Origin: Carya illinoinensis
Taxonomy: Eukaryota > Streptophyta > Magnoliopsida > Fagales > Juglandaceae
Assembly: GCF_018687715.1 (NCBI RefSeq)
Contig: NC_056757.1
Location: 26,346,501-26,410,500, forward strand
Direction of reading: 5' to 3'
Length of the DNA stretch: 64,000 nt
Shown one piece after another: positions 12,200 to 24,100 of the stretch. A program made the translations under genes and the position numbers. Under the pieces are notes generated by a model, which was not told where the DNA came from, did no database searches, and was given only the letters and a program-made list of their open reading frames with translations. Position 1 is the first letter of the stretch. Every line of letters starts with the position of its first letter.

Positions 12200-13312
12200 A
12201 TGGCCAACCACCTAAGGGTGGTCCTATAGCCACACCAGCCTAAGCTAGGTGGACCATGACCTCATAAGATCATGTGGTTGCATATCCATTCTATTGCTAA
12301 ATGTGGTTTTGAAGCCACCCGTAGTAGCGGATATCTAGTGACCTCAATGGGATGGGTTTCCGACTACTCCTGGTATCTATAGTTTTTTTTATTCGTTAAT
12401 GGGTTTTTTTTTTTTTTTTAATCCAGTATGGAGTATTCTTTTTTAAAAATAATAGAATCCTTAAGTGGCAATTTGGATTAGGTTATACACCATTTGACAG
12501 TAGGTGAACTCTTAATAACTGGGTCAGGTTATGTACATACTAAGTTTTTATTCAACTTCCATCACATTGTGTTAATCTAATACTTTATTCATGAACCATT
12601 AGATCAACTCTTGTTTTTCAAATAAAGAATATCAAATTGATAGATAATATCACATCAACACAGTAGGATAGTAATAGTGCAAGATGAGGCTGTGATAATA
12701 TATAGCATTTTTCCTTGACTGTTTTGGGTTGTAGATACTAGATAAAATACAATGCAGTTTACTTAGATGTTTATAAAGTAAGTCGAGCTCAAGTAAGCAG
12801 TAGGTGGTCAAGCCTTAGTTGTATAATTTTTGTCCAAGCACGCATCAAGCTTGAGTTTATTAGTGAGTTACATTTATTTATTTTATTTTATTTTTGAAAT
12901 ACTTGAGTTACATTTATTGGGCGTTACAAAAGTTGTTTCAATGACTCATGATATCAGAGCATTTTTCCAGTAATAATCCAAAGGGTTTAATATGTTGGAG
13001 TTCAGCTATTCTTGGCGTCTTTCAGAGCTATTTAAACTTAAATTATTGTGAGAATTTGTTTAGGACTTGATTCCTTAATTTTCTTTGTAATCCTTGCTGC
13101 TTTCATGCAGGCTCTTTATTAATTAAGATCAGAAATTTTAGAGTTCATCGATCGAACTCCAAAATTGGCACCCATGAAGTTTAATTAGCGTATTGATTGT
13201 CTATAAAAAGATAGAGGAAACAAGAAGATCATGATGGAAAAGGAAGGCTTGGGGAAGATGAAAACCCCAATGATGCATGCAGCTCATGATCATGTGTTAA
13301 GGGCGAACAACA

Positions 13313-13315
<3 letters not shown>

Positions 13316-13361
<46 letters not shown>

Positions 13362-13399
13362 CCTTTTGAAGGATTTATATATATATATATATATATATA
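13316..13399. repeat. Two (AT)n microsatellites
   Basis: (AT)n at 13316-13358 and 13377-13399, separated by ACACCCTTTTGAAGGATT. Confidence 0.9.
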
Positions 13400-13400
13400 A

Positions 13401-13538
13401 ATGAAGACTCGGGGAAGATCGATGCAAGTTGTGATCTTGATGCCTGTCGGTTGCATGCTAGGGATGATAATCACTAGAAAGGATCTCGACGATGTTAGTC
13501 AGGAATGCAGCCTCAATAGCGTACACTTAGAAGACTAG
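13401..13538 (+). CDS. Possible 45-aa small ORF, unknown
   Basis: ATG at 13401, TAG at 13536-13538. The peptide starts MKTRGRSMQVVILMPVGCML, with a short hydrophobic stretch (VVILMPVGCMLGMII) followed by an acidic end. A TATA-like CTATAAAAAG lies at 13201, about 200 bp upstream, with an (AT)n run in between. I do not recognise the peptide, and an ORF this short is expected by chance, so this is a weak candidate. Confidence 0.15.
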   Translation: MKTRGRSMQVVILMPVGCMLGMIITRKDLDDVSQECSLNSVHLED

Positions 13539-14881
13539 GGATCTGACTATTTTTCTGAGTAGAGGCGTGAAATAAAACTTATTGAAAGTTACTATTAGAT
13601 ATTCTCAAAGTACGCGCACGTGGTACTCTTAGAGTATTGTAATACTCTCATCTTATAATAAAATATCATGTTAATGTTATAATAAGATGAGAATATTACG
13701 TCGTTCGTATTATGAGAATACCTAATAATTTTCCGACATAGGAGGCTCAAAGCGTTTCTTTGAAGAATTAATTTGGTTAGCCCTATAGTAGCACTTTTAG
13801 ACAACCAATCTTATTCTTGTTACAGTGACAAACATCTTAATGATCTGACTTGAAAGAAAATACTTTTTATCGTGTATTAAGCAAGGGGGGCTCAAAGCAT
13901 CTCTCAAGTTTTTAATTTTTTATTTATTTACTCGTGGTCGTTTATGATATTGAAGATTGTGTTTATGGTGGCCCTTAGCATTCACATTGGACTACCCAAG
14001 TAAGCTACCAAAATAAAGGGGCATTTTGGCATTTCCACTATGGCAAGGCAAAATCTTTTTCTTTCTATTGTTTGGTCTTCTTATATTCAACACGGTGATA
14101 AGAAGAGCTAAGAAAAACATAAATCATTGGAAGCTGAACAAAGGAATAAAAAAATAAAAATAAATAAAATAAATAAATAAATAAAAAGAAGACGTTTAGG
14201 AGTTGTGAAGCCTAAAGAGTGAACTCTTAACAAAATAGGGAAAAAATAGGATTTCTTTGGCTTCCGATGTAAGCAGGAAGTAAAGAACCCCATTTTGGCT
14301 TTCAACCGGCATTTAGAGGTACTGAGCTAAAGAGGAATTATTCCCTCTAAACCCCTTTTCTCCTTTCTTTTCTCCATTCTCCCTGTTACAAAGCTGTTCT
14401 TGGTGCTAAGTTAATTAAATTCTCATCAATCAAAGCGTGTTGAATGGATAACCTTTTAGAAAAGCTTTATTTACAAGCTTTCCATGTTCCAATCATGTCA
14501 TATTAAAAAATAAAAAAAACTTAAAATTCAATGCCGAATTGCAAACAGAACGATTCAATCTCATATGAGTATGCCCACATAAAACAGCAGAAAATAAATA
14601 AATACTAGAGCTAAGCGTAGACGATCAATACTGCTAATCAATATACATGAGGCTAAAAACCAAATTATATTGCACAGCCAAAAAATGCTCAGATGTAAAT
14701 CTACATCAGTGGCAAGCCCGGTAACCAGCAAGGTTCAACAAGAGAGGACAGATTTCCGGGTTGAAAAAATGGATGGAAGAAAGAAAGAAAAAACTAGATA
14801 TGGCACAAGCTAATTCTGCAAATATCTCTAAAGGAAATGGTCAAAATGAAAAATTTTGTACAGCAAAATTATCATTTTAGA

Positions 14882-15188
14882 CTATTTCTTAAGGGGTATC
14901 TTTGGCCGTGATCTCATGCTGGCTCTCCGAGCAACATCCCATGCCTTCTGAGGGGCATAGATACCTAGCTGTGCAGCAAAAAATGACTCATACCCAGGTG
15001 AGTCAAAAGCAAAGCCAGTGTGTTTTGATCTCTCTTGTGGGAGTTGAGATAACGCATATCTCCTTGCCTCAGCTTCCGTAAGGTGGTTCCCAATCTCAAG
15101 AAAATCTGTCTGGCTGGTATTATCAATTTCATGCCTGTGAATTTCCTGAATAATCTGATAGTCATAGGGAAAGAACCATCTTTGAATC
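14882..15188 (-). CDS. ALA3: ALA3 exon 27 (residues 1125-1226), C-terminal tail and stop
   Basis: [20 protein letters not shown].., then [20 protein letters not shown] and a tail [20 protein letters not shown] ending at TAG (14882-14884). This cytosolic tail is very conserved in ALA3 orthologues and identifies the subgroup. Acceptor ATGCAG. Confidence 0.95.
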
Positions 15189-18100
15189 CTGCATCCGGAA
15201 AAACTAAAGATTAATGGAGCCAAACAAGACATTCATGCTCGCACAAATCAAACTGAAAACTGTACCTCAATTATCAAATAAAGAAAGCTCAGGTGCAGAG
15301 TATAATGAAAAGTGTACTAGTTTATTGTAGGGACACAGTGGCCTATAAAAAAAAATTGTAGGGACACAGTGAAGAGCAAGCATAAAATCCAATATGAGGT
15401 GAAAGCTTTCACCATGCTATATATAAGCTATATTCATGTAATGTCTATGGTCACGGCCTTCTGGTCGATGACAACAATACTCTCCAGTAACTTTTAATCG
15501 GGAATGTGATCGGGAGAAGCAGCTCCATACTTTATGAAAAGGACCTCACCAAGTGTGTAGGCTGAATAAATAATCAACAGAAACATGAACCAAACTAAGA
15601 CTGGTCAATGCCTCGGTATCATCTCCTTGATACGTGGAGACACATTGCTGTCTATTTCATCATTGGCACATTTCGGACAAAGTAAATACTCTCCTAAATC
15701 ATCTTCCCACCTGAAAAGTGCCAAACCAAGAAAGACAGCAAACCATCTGGGCCAATGCCCCAAAAAACCATACGAGCCATATCAAGGAATGTGCTACCTT
15801 GCTCCAAAAGCAACCTACTCATGAGCCCTATCAATACGGCATTGCTACAAACTTGGTCAGTTCAACCCAGCCCCTTCCTAGAACCAATAACCTTTAGCTG
15901 TTTTGACCATTGAAAACATGCATATTCAAGCCTGAGAGTGCATAAAAAAACTTGCAACATATCCACATATAAAAGCTACAGAGTGCTCTCAGAGACTAAT
16001 TTCTTACCCTTGATAGACGAAGTCGCCCAAAAGGGCAACAATGGGAACAAGAAGAATAGCAATGTAAAAGTAGAATGTGCTCATCAAGACATATATGGTG
16101 AAATAAACATTCTCCTGCATTGAATGTTAAAAAAAGGTAAGTTAGCATTTAGAATAATTTAAAAGGGTTGGAAGGAGACATAAACCAAAAACTAAGTACC
16201 CACCTGTCGATCCATTGGGGTCATAATTCCTGAATAAATAAAAATGAAAACAAACCACGCTAAAATGCTTCCTCCAACACTAATGTAATGCCACCTTGTA
16301 ATGGAATTACACATCAGAAGAAGTCGCAAGTTGACTGTTACTACAACACAAGTGAAGGCCATCGTGCTAACATCCCAGAGACCAAACATCTTCCCTGATG
16401 AATTTTTAGCACTTTTACTGGAAGTGGTAACAAAGTGATAAAAGATGAGCGACTGATAGATAGAAAAGAACGCCCATATTGCCACAACTCTCCATTTAAA
16501 AAAGACGTTTCTTATTCCCTCCCTATAGAGTTGAGGATACTTCTTAGAAAGGGTTGCACTGACATCCTGGCAAAAAACACGGGAAAATAATCAATTAAGC
16601 ATTCCCCAAAAACTAGTAAAAGTAGAGAATGAAACCAGCAAATTGTTTTCTGAGCTAGGGCTTTCTGATGGATGTTTTCCCAACAGAAGTGATTAACCAA
16701 ACTAATTGCAATTGCTTCAATAAAGTTGCATTAAAAATTTGACGTCCTAAATTGCCTGAAAGAATGTTGTACCTTATCAAAAAGCCCCACAATGATCACA
16801 GGCAGTGCAGTGAATATAACATTATACAATGACTGAAACCAGTCATCATAAAATCTTTGACCAGAAAATCCAGTTTGAAAGGTGAACCAAAATTGAGTCA
16901 ATGTGAATGTAAGGTTCTTGTAAAAGAAGTATGTCACCACCTGCAATATAAAATTTACCATGAATGTAACCACTCAATTTATATTAACAAAGTTTTGAAG
17001 CTAACAAAAATTCAGACCTTGCATAACCTAAGATAAGACCACCGTCCATGCACAAGAAGCAAATCTGTAAGGAAGCGAAACTGGGCAATCGCAAAATCAC
17101 TAGCCATCACCGCTTGCATCCCTTCCATCCCACTTATTCCAATGCCAATATGAGCAGCTTGAATCATGCTAACATCATTGGCACCGTCACCAATGCTAAG
17201 TGTAATTTTTTGTCCACCTTTTTTAACCAGACTTGTCACCTGCTAAGTACCTTTTGGTTAGTATCACAAGAACTTCCTCATGCTATTAAAAGGCCTATTC
17301 TTATGATCAATAAAATCTTGTTTACCAATCAAAAAATAAATAAATAAATAAAAAATAATTAATTTTATTTTGCACGGTAAACATTACTAATATGAAGGCA
17401 TTTCCTTTTCTTCTTTTTTTTTTTTTTTTTTGAAAGCAAAATATGTTAACTTGAAACCATCTGAAACCTCCTAAGCTTTCAGTCTTGTGCTCTTTGGATC
17501 GGTTTTGGTTGTATTGAAAGCGTGTGCTAGGTGGTGAAAACCCTAAATGGAGTCCAGGCAAACAGACCCAGATGGTTATTCCACGGCCTTTTTCCAAACT
17601 CATTTGGATGTATTGAAAGAAGTAATTAGGATGGTTTTCATAAGTTTCGCTCGACGGGCAACTTTGAGAAGAACCTTAAAGTTACATTCATTGTCCTTAT
17701 TCAAAAATAAGTCAGGGGAGGTTGATGTCAAGGAGTTCCGGACAATAAGTCTAGTAGACGGTGTTTATAAAACAATGACCAGAGTTCTTGCAAATAGAAT
17801 AAAATCAATGTTATCGAAGATCATTTCCAACTCTCAAAATGCCTCTATCAATGGAAGGAAAATTATACTAAGTTCTTATTGCCAATTAATGCTTGGATGG
17901 TAGGTTAGGTAAAGTGAGCCATTATTTGATTATTGGACATTGAAGAGGGCTAGGATCAAGTGATCTGGGCTTCCAAATTTAATTTCTCAAAGCTACAGTT
18001 TTGGGGAGAAATGCTGTGGCTGAATCACCCAATAGTACCCCATGGACTTCTTCAACAGTACTCGAGGCATCTGTCAAGGGGAACCTTATCCCCGTTACTC

Positions 18101-21100
18101 TTTGTTATTGTTATGAGGCAGAGTATGATAATTTCTGCCACGGTGCTCAAGGTCTTTTGTCGGGTTTTTCAATAGGCGTTAGGAATGGAACTAGGCTTAG
18201 CATCCATCATTTGTTATTTGCATATAACACTGCAGTTTTTTTGTGAAGCCAACCATGACAATCTCAGTTACCAGCATTGTTTACATCAATGGCTTGAGCA
18301 GTTGCTGATCTAGAGGTCAACTTGGCCAAGTCTAAATTACTTTTTGTGGGTATAGTTAGAATGTAGCTCGTTTGGCAAACATCTTGAGTTGTAGGATCTC
18401 TTCCTTATCCATGACCTATCTTGGGCTTCCCTTCAAAACCAAAGGTATCTGGGATAAAACTATTGAGAAGATGGGCTGGAAGCTGTTGAACTTGTAAAAG
18501 GATGGTAGGAGCACATTGATCAAAAGCATGCTATCCAACTTACCCACCTATAATTATACGTCACTCTTCTTACTCCGTCTGGGTGCTAATCATTTGGAGA
18601 AGTTACAGCGGTGATTTCCTATGCACAAATTCCTTCTAGTGAAGTGGTCCAAGCTATGCTCAATGGTCTTAGAAGGCAGGTCAGGCCCCTTTGCCTTTGA
18701 AGCTTATTTGGAGAAATAAGCTCTTCCCAGAGTGGCTTTTTCACTTGGATGGGGCATTGGGGAAAATTCTTACCTTGGACAACGTGAGGAAGCAAGGCTT
18801 AAAATTGGTTACTTGCGATTGTATGCGCAAGAAAAGTGAGTAGCAGATGAATCATCTTCTTTTACATTGTGAGGTTGCTAGCATCCTATGGAACATGATA
18901 TTTTGCCTTTTTGGGATAGGCTAGCAATGCCTTCTTGGGTAGTGGAACTCCTAACATGTTCAAAATGGCAATTTCGCAACCCTTAGTGCACACCTCTGTG
19001 GAAGATGATCCCATCATGCTTATTATGGTGTCTATGAAGTGAAAGAGACAAGCAAGAAGTTCAGGATACCAAAAAAATTTGGAGTTAGAGCTCAAATATT
19101 TCTATAACTCAAGAAAGGCCCAAGCTACATCTAGGCCCATGCTCCAAAATGACTAGTTAGGGTTTCAATTGAAGTCCCTTGGAATTGTCATAAAGGGCTT
19201 AAACTTCTCACTCACAAGAAATGTCCAATCTCATCCGCTATACGTCCGAAGTATTAAAATCTCTCCACTTGAATCCCCGACATCCTTGTTAGGTCATTCC
19301 ATCATAAGTGGCACAGTTCAAGTCCCACACTTTTGGTTGAGATGGACTCTAATACCATTTCTGTCAACCGAAGGTAAGCCCAAGCCACATCTGAATCCAT
19401 ACTCCAAAAGGATTGGTCAAGTTTACTACTGGAGTCCCCTTGGAACCATTATAGCAAGATTGAACTTCTCCCTCCCAAGCAATGTGGGATCCCATTCACT
19501 ATACACAATCAAGGGTATAGTGATGAAACTTGACCAACATACTTCACTTCTCATTGCTTCCACTTCATACCAACAGGATAAGATTGAAATGCAAATGTTC
19601 CAACAAAACAGAAACTCACACTAAAGTTCAAAACTTGTCAGCCAACATATACAAATCCTCTTCATTTCTTAAGGAACTCCACTATCTGGAATTTAGCCAA
19701 TCTCACCATTGAACAAATATTCAACGCCCAGTATCACATCATACTACTAATGGGCAAAACAACATTTGGTGCTCAATTGAACAACATTTGGTGCTCAATT
19801 GAAAAGCCATTCTATTTTGATTTTGTAGTGTGAACTCAACCCGTAATATTGAAGGTTTGGGTGAGAGACAGGCCAAACTCCTGTGGAGTTACATAAGGAA
19901 CTTCTGAAAATCCAATGACATCAACATGGTCCACACTGTATGTTAAAAAACATATAGTGTGTATACCTCAAACATTAGTAGTATTGAGGAGGACAGGATG
20001 CTTTGGATGGATATTGGGTATAGGAAGTTCTCTCATCTCTGTGCAAACTTTGTACATGGCTTTGTCGTGTCAAAATCATATTTTGTTTATCTGGAAGTGC
20101 ATTTGGAGAAAGTGCCACCTAAAATTACTTTCTTTGGTTGGACTACATCTCTTGAGAAAACATGACTATCAAAAACTTGAGAAAGTGTGGACTCATTGTG
20201 ATAAATTGGTGCTTAAGAAGAGTGGTGAAGCTGTGGATCATCTTTTACTTCACTGTGAGGTGGCATTGATGTTATAGGCTGAGATCTTTAACAGGACCGG
20301 ACTTGCATGGGTGATGCCCAAGAGGATGGTGGACTTGTTTGCTCGTTGGAAAGGGCTTCGGGGCAATTCCCAAATTGCTTATGTATGGAGAATGATTCCT
20401 TTATGTCTCATGTGATATATTTGGCTTAAAAGGAATGGTTGAAAAGCTTTGAAGATTGGGAACACTCTTTGGATGAGCTTAGAAGTTTCTTTTTTCATAC
20501 TTTATTTCTTTGGGCTTCTGCCAATGTTTTTAACGAAGCCAGCTTACATGAGTTTTTTTTATCACTTTCTTGTAACTAGGTGTTCTCTGTTGTATGCTTC
20601 ATGTATACTTAGGCTATGCCTATTTAATTGTTTCAATAAAATTTTATTAAAAAAAAAAAAAAGTTAAAAGAACATATGTGTATCTCAGAATATCTATGAA
20701 TGGTAATGAAATCGTCTATGAATTATAGTGAAATAGTAGCAGTAAATAATTTGTGAAAAGTAGTGAAGTAGTCTGAGAATATCTGAGAACAGTTGTATTC
20801 CCAAATAGAGCCTTAAAACAAACCAAATCAAAACAAATATATATTTTAACAGATTAAAAGAATAATAAAATTTCAATCCACATCCAAGTATCCACGGGCA
20901 AGAAGTTTTCATGTTATTTAATGATACAGTGGCATCACATTAATCTCATGGCATGGTATGGACTGCTAATTTCAAAGTTTTCACACAGCAACCAAATCCA
21001 AGCACAGGATAAATTATTCATAAAGAGAATAAAACGAAGCACCGATACAACATGCATTCTGCAAATGCAGCAACCACAACTCAAACTTATACAACTATGG

Positions 21101-24100
21101 AAAATATACTAATATATTTTGCTCCATTTGGTGCTCAAATGGGAAATAATTCAGTTGAGTTATATCCAGAACCTCACCTGTGCTTTCTGTAAAGGAGAAA
21201 CTCGGCAGCAAACAACTGAAGTACAATTCAAGCTCAAGTTCAGCAGCATCACACGTAAACTTGGGTCTAAGGCATACATCAGACACTTTCCATCTATTAC
21301 AAGTGCTAATTTTGGTCCAGAAAGTGTCTGAAGATGGTGCTGTGCCTCCTCAAGGCATTTCTTCAGTTCTTTTTTAACATGTTCTTTGATGAAGCGCGCA
21401 ATTTCCACTTGGTCACCCTAACAACAGCTTTGAATTAATAACATATCTATTAAATGATTTAAATCAATGCTTCCAACATACACGTGTAAAAACATATGAC
21501 CAAAGAAAAGCTGCTTACCCTATCTTCAACTGCTCTAATCGCATCAGTTTCTGAACTGACCATAAATTGCTTCATGCCATTGTTAATTAAGTTGCAGGCT
21601 ACAGCAAATAGACACAAAGAGAAAACTCACTTTGTTGCAGACGCAATTTAGGAAATGGAAATAATTAAAATTTTGAGAGAAAGGGAGAAGAAGCACAAGC
21701 TCTCGTTCTAAACAAACTTACCATAAGCTATGTTTATAGCTGTTTCCATCTTGTCGCCTGTCAGTACCCAAATCTTAATACCGGCTCTAGAAAGAGTCTC
21801 TATACAAGCTGGTACTCCTTCTTGAAGCTTATCTTCTATAGCAGTGCACCCAATCAAAATGAGATCCTTTTCTATGAGTTCTGACACCTGCATAAATTTT
21901 ATATATTTTTTTTTAAATAGTTGCATCCAAATAAAAGATAAACCAAATTAAAGCACACATGAAAATTAAACGAACTAAAAAAAGAACTAACATCATGCTC
22001 ATGTATGAACACTTGATTCACAAAATTAAAGACTTTTCTTTTTATAATTAATAAGAGATTTTATTACCATGAATAGGCACAGCCCAAGTACATAGGAAGT
22101 ACATAAAGGAAATACCTAATACACTCTAGTAAGCAGGAAAAAGACTAATACAGATTCAGTACATTATCATCATTCCTTACAAAAATATCAGCCCACAAAC
22201 ACAAAGTGGAAAAGAAAAAATGCCGAAGTCCTCTGAAAGAACGCTCTGTGTCTTTAAAGCATCTCTCATTCCTTTCCAGCCAAAGACAACACATTAAACA
22301 CAAAGGAATCATTTTCCATCTGGCAGCTACACATTTCCTTCCCTCAAAACCTGTACAACATACAAGAAGATCCACAACTTCCTTTGGCATCACCCAATAT
22401 ATACCTATCCGACCAAAAACCTCATTCCACAAAGACTTTGCCACCTCACAATAAAGAAAGAGATGATTTGATTTACAGATTCACCATCCTTCTTGCACAT
22501 AACACACTAATCAACAATACACAAACCACATTTTCTAAGGTTATCCGTGGTCAATACTTTCCCTAAAGCAACCACCCAACTGAAAAACGCCACCTTAGTA
22601 GGTACCTTCACTCTTCAAATGCTTTTCCAAGGGAAAACACAACCAGGCTGACAAGTCAGCACCTTATAAAAAGAACTAACTGAAAACCTGGAATTTCAAG
22701 CATGGTCCCACAGTAAACTGTCCCCTCTTCCCTGCATCACTTTTGAATTATAAATTCTTCCCAAAAAATCAGAAACATCATTCCACAGAATGTTATTATC
22801 CGTACAGTGGAAATAATCTGCCATGGCAGCATTTTGATCCCTTGCAATCCTAGAAAGAGAGGGAAATCAGATTTGAGAGCTGATTCCCCACACCAAATAT
22901 CATGCCAAAAATAAAATCCTCTTCCCTTCCCCACCTTAAATTTATTATGTTTCAAAAACTCCCCCCAACCTTTCCTAATGAACTTCCATAAACTCACCCC
23001 ACACGCTCCTCTAACTTCATTAGAACACCAATCCCCCCCACCCACTCCCATATTTAACAGCAACAACATTCTTCCAAAAAGCATCTCTCTCTACATGATA
23101 TCTCCAAAGCCATTTCCCAAGAAGTGCTTTATTAAACATCCTCAAATTTCTCACCCCCAATCCTCCACAAGAGATTGGTTGACAAACCTTGTTCCAACTA
23201 ACCAAATGAAACTTTTTCTCCTCTCCTATACCTCCCCATAAGAGATTATGATAAATTTTCTCAATTCTTTTTGCAACCCCTGCTGCCAAAGGGAAAAGTG
23301 AAAGAAAATACGTGGGAAGATTAGACAACATACTCTTTATCAAGGCAATTCATTCCCCTTTAGACAAGTATAGCTTTTTCCATCCAGCCAACCTTCTCTG
23401 GATCTTCTCAATCACCACATCCCATATCAAAACAGATTTGTGAGACGCACCCAACGGAAGATCAAGATACTTCATTGGCAATGAGAAAATCTTAAACTCC
23501 AAAATATTAGCCAAATCTGAAATATTGGCTACTCACCCACTGGAACAATTTCAGACTTGTTAAGGTTAATCCTTAGACCCGAGACAGCTTCAAAACATAA
23601 CAACAAGGCTCTCAAAGATTGAAGATGTTCTTGGTTAGGCTCACAGAAAATTAAAGTGTCATCAGCAAAAAGATGAGATAATTTAATGCTATTCCGATTC
23701 TCATTTCCCACCTCAAAACCCGACAAGAACCTTCCTTCTACCGCCACTTCAATCATTCTACTAAACGCATCCATGCCAAGAACAAAAAGAAAAGGAGATA
23801 GCAGATATCCTTGCCTCAAGTCAATTGAGTTATTAAAAAATCTAACCGGGGTACCATTCACCAAAATAGAAAATCTCAACGTCAAAATGCAATGCTTGAT
23901 CCACATACACCATTTCTTTCCAAAACCATACCTCCCAAGTAGATACAAGAGGAAATCCCAACTAACATGGTCATATGCCTTTTCCATGTCTAATTTGATC
24001 AAAATTTCAGATTCATTTAATCTAATTATGCTATCCACAAATTCATTAGCAACCAAGACCAAATCAAGAATTTGTCTCCCCCTTACAAAAGCATTTTGAG

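Larger units (their letters stand above)
12200..14881. other. Intergenic region between the gypsy element and the ALA3 3' end
   Basis: AT-rich with two (AT)n runs (13316-13358 and 13377-13399), poly-T near 12400 and (AAAT)n near 14160. No ORF with recognisable similarity. The last few hundred bases (about 14470-14881) are presumably the ALA3 3' UTR; no polyadenylation signal was assigned. Confidence 0.6.

Noticed and set aside
3874..12204. Target duplication for the left gypsy element
   Set aside because: The flanks GGTAA and ATGGC do not match; either the duplication has decayed or one flank is rearranged.
13229..13474. Minus-strand frame with Tyr-Ile repeats
   Set aside because: A translation of the (AT)n microsatellites.
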